Source: Ifrita kowaldi (lineage: Eukaryota; Chordata; Aves; Passeriformes; Cinclosomatidae). From it: a DNA stretch of 64,000 nt. Shown here piece after piece: positions 63,880-64,000 of this stretch (positions are counted from its first letter, which is position 1; each line of letters begins with the position of its first letter). Location of the stretch: NCBI GenBank assembly GCA_013398055.1, contig VZRS01009607.1, positions 23,421 to 87,420 on the forward strand. Reading direction: 5' to 3'. The translations under genes were made by a program, and so were the position numbers. Below the pieces are notes generated by a model, which was not told where the DNA came from, made no database searches, and worked only from the letters and a program-made list of their open reading frames with translations.

Positions 63880-64000
63880 GAAAAAAAGAAAACAAACAAA
63901 CAAAGAAAAACCACCAAAAAAAAAACCCAAAAAAAGCCAAACAAAAAAACCAAAACAAAGAACAAAACCCCCCAAACCAACAACAAGAAAACAAAAAAAA
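63880..64000 (-). repeat. A/C-rich low-complexity tract (G/T-rich on minus strand), continues past window
   Basis: The last ~120 bases are almost only A and C with a few G. On the minus strand this is a G/T tract of the same kind as at 25.1 kb. It runs off the window edge. The minus-strand frame rich in Phe, Val and Trp that overlaps it is an artefact of composition. Confidence 0.85.

Noticed and set aside
63648..63986. Minus-strand frame beginning with a strongly hydrophobic segment resembling a signal peptide
   Set aside because: The hydrophobic part is the translated A/C-rich simple tract; the rest matches nothing.

Overview
This window is most consistent with non-coding nuclear DNA from a bird, probably a songbird. 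The interspersed repeats I can recognise are all CR1-type LINE fragments. Four of them carry or approach the avian CR1 3' end (variants of the ATTCTRTG octamer). Recognisable repeats cover only a few percent of the window, and I see no mammalian Alu, L1 or B elements. Base composition is moderately AT-rich by eye, CpG is scarce, and no CpG-island-like stretch appears. The songbird call is an inference from CR1 style and general texture; no gene confirms it.

I find no protein-coding gene, tRNA, rRNA, CRISPR array or bacterial-type feature. The longest open frames (194, 188 and 177 codons) lie in GC-rich or repeat DNA or have random-looking composition, and none resembles a family I know. The window is best read as a gene desert or the inside of a very long intron; the sequence does not say which.

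Layout. 1-16 kb: unique sequence with a dense GATA-motif cluster (4191-4479) and an AT-rich, homeodomain-motif-rich block (11.28-11.65 kb). 16.2-16.7 kb: the longest CR1 copy (minus strand). 16.7-27 kb: unique sequence with homopolymer tracts, a small CR1 3' end (24.4 kb), a G/T-only tract with strong G-quadruplex potential (25.1 kb) and an AT microsatellite (26.0 kb). 27 kb: an old, diverged CR1-like fragment. 28.8-30.8 kb: two further enhancer-like blocks. 32.8-35.6 kb: a CR1 3' end, a perfect 32-bp hairpin (33.2 kb) and an unresolved assembly join (NNN flanked by the same 22 bases). 41-42 kb: two CR1 pieces of the same subfamily in inverted orientation. 43-50 kb: AT repeats and a CR1 internal fragment. 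50.45-50.61 kb: a minus-strand open block bounded by good splice signals, which is either an orphan exon or a conserved enhancer. 61.5-61.77 kb: evenly spaced TCF/LEF-like motifs with two perfect POU octamers. 63.88-64 kb: an A/C-only low-complexity tract running off the end.

The candidate regulatory blocks are the likely functional content. If real, they would be long-range enhancers of a gene outside the window. None can be confirmed without cross-species alignment or chromatin data.
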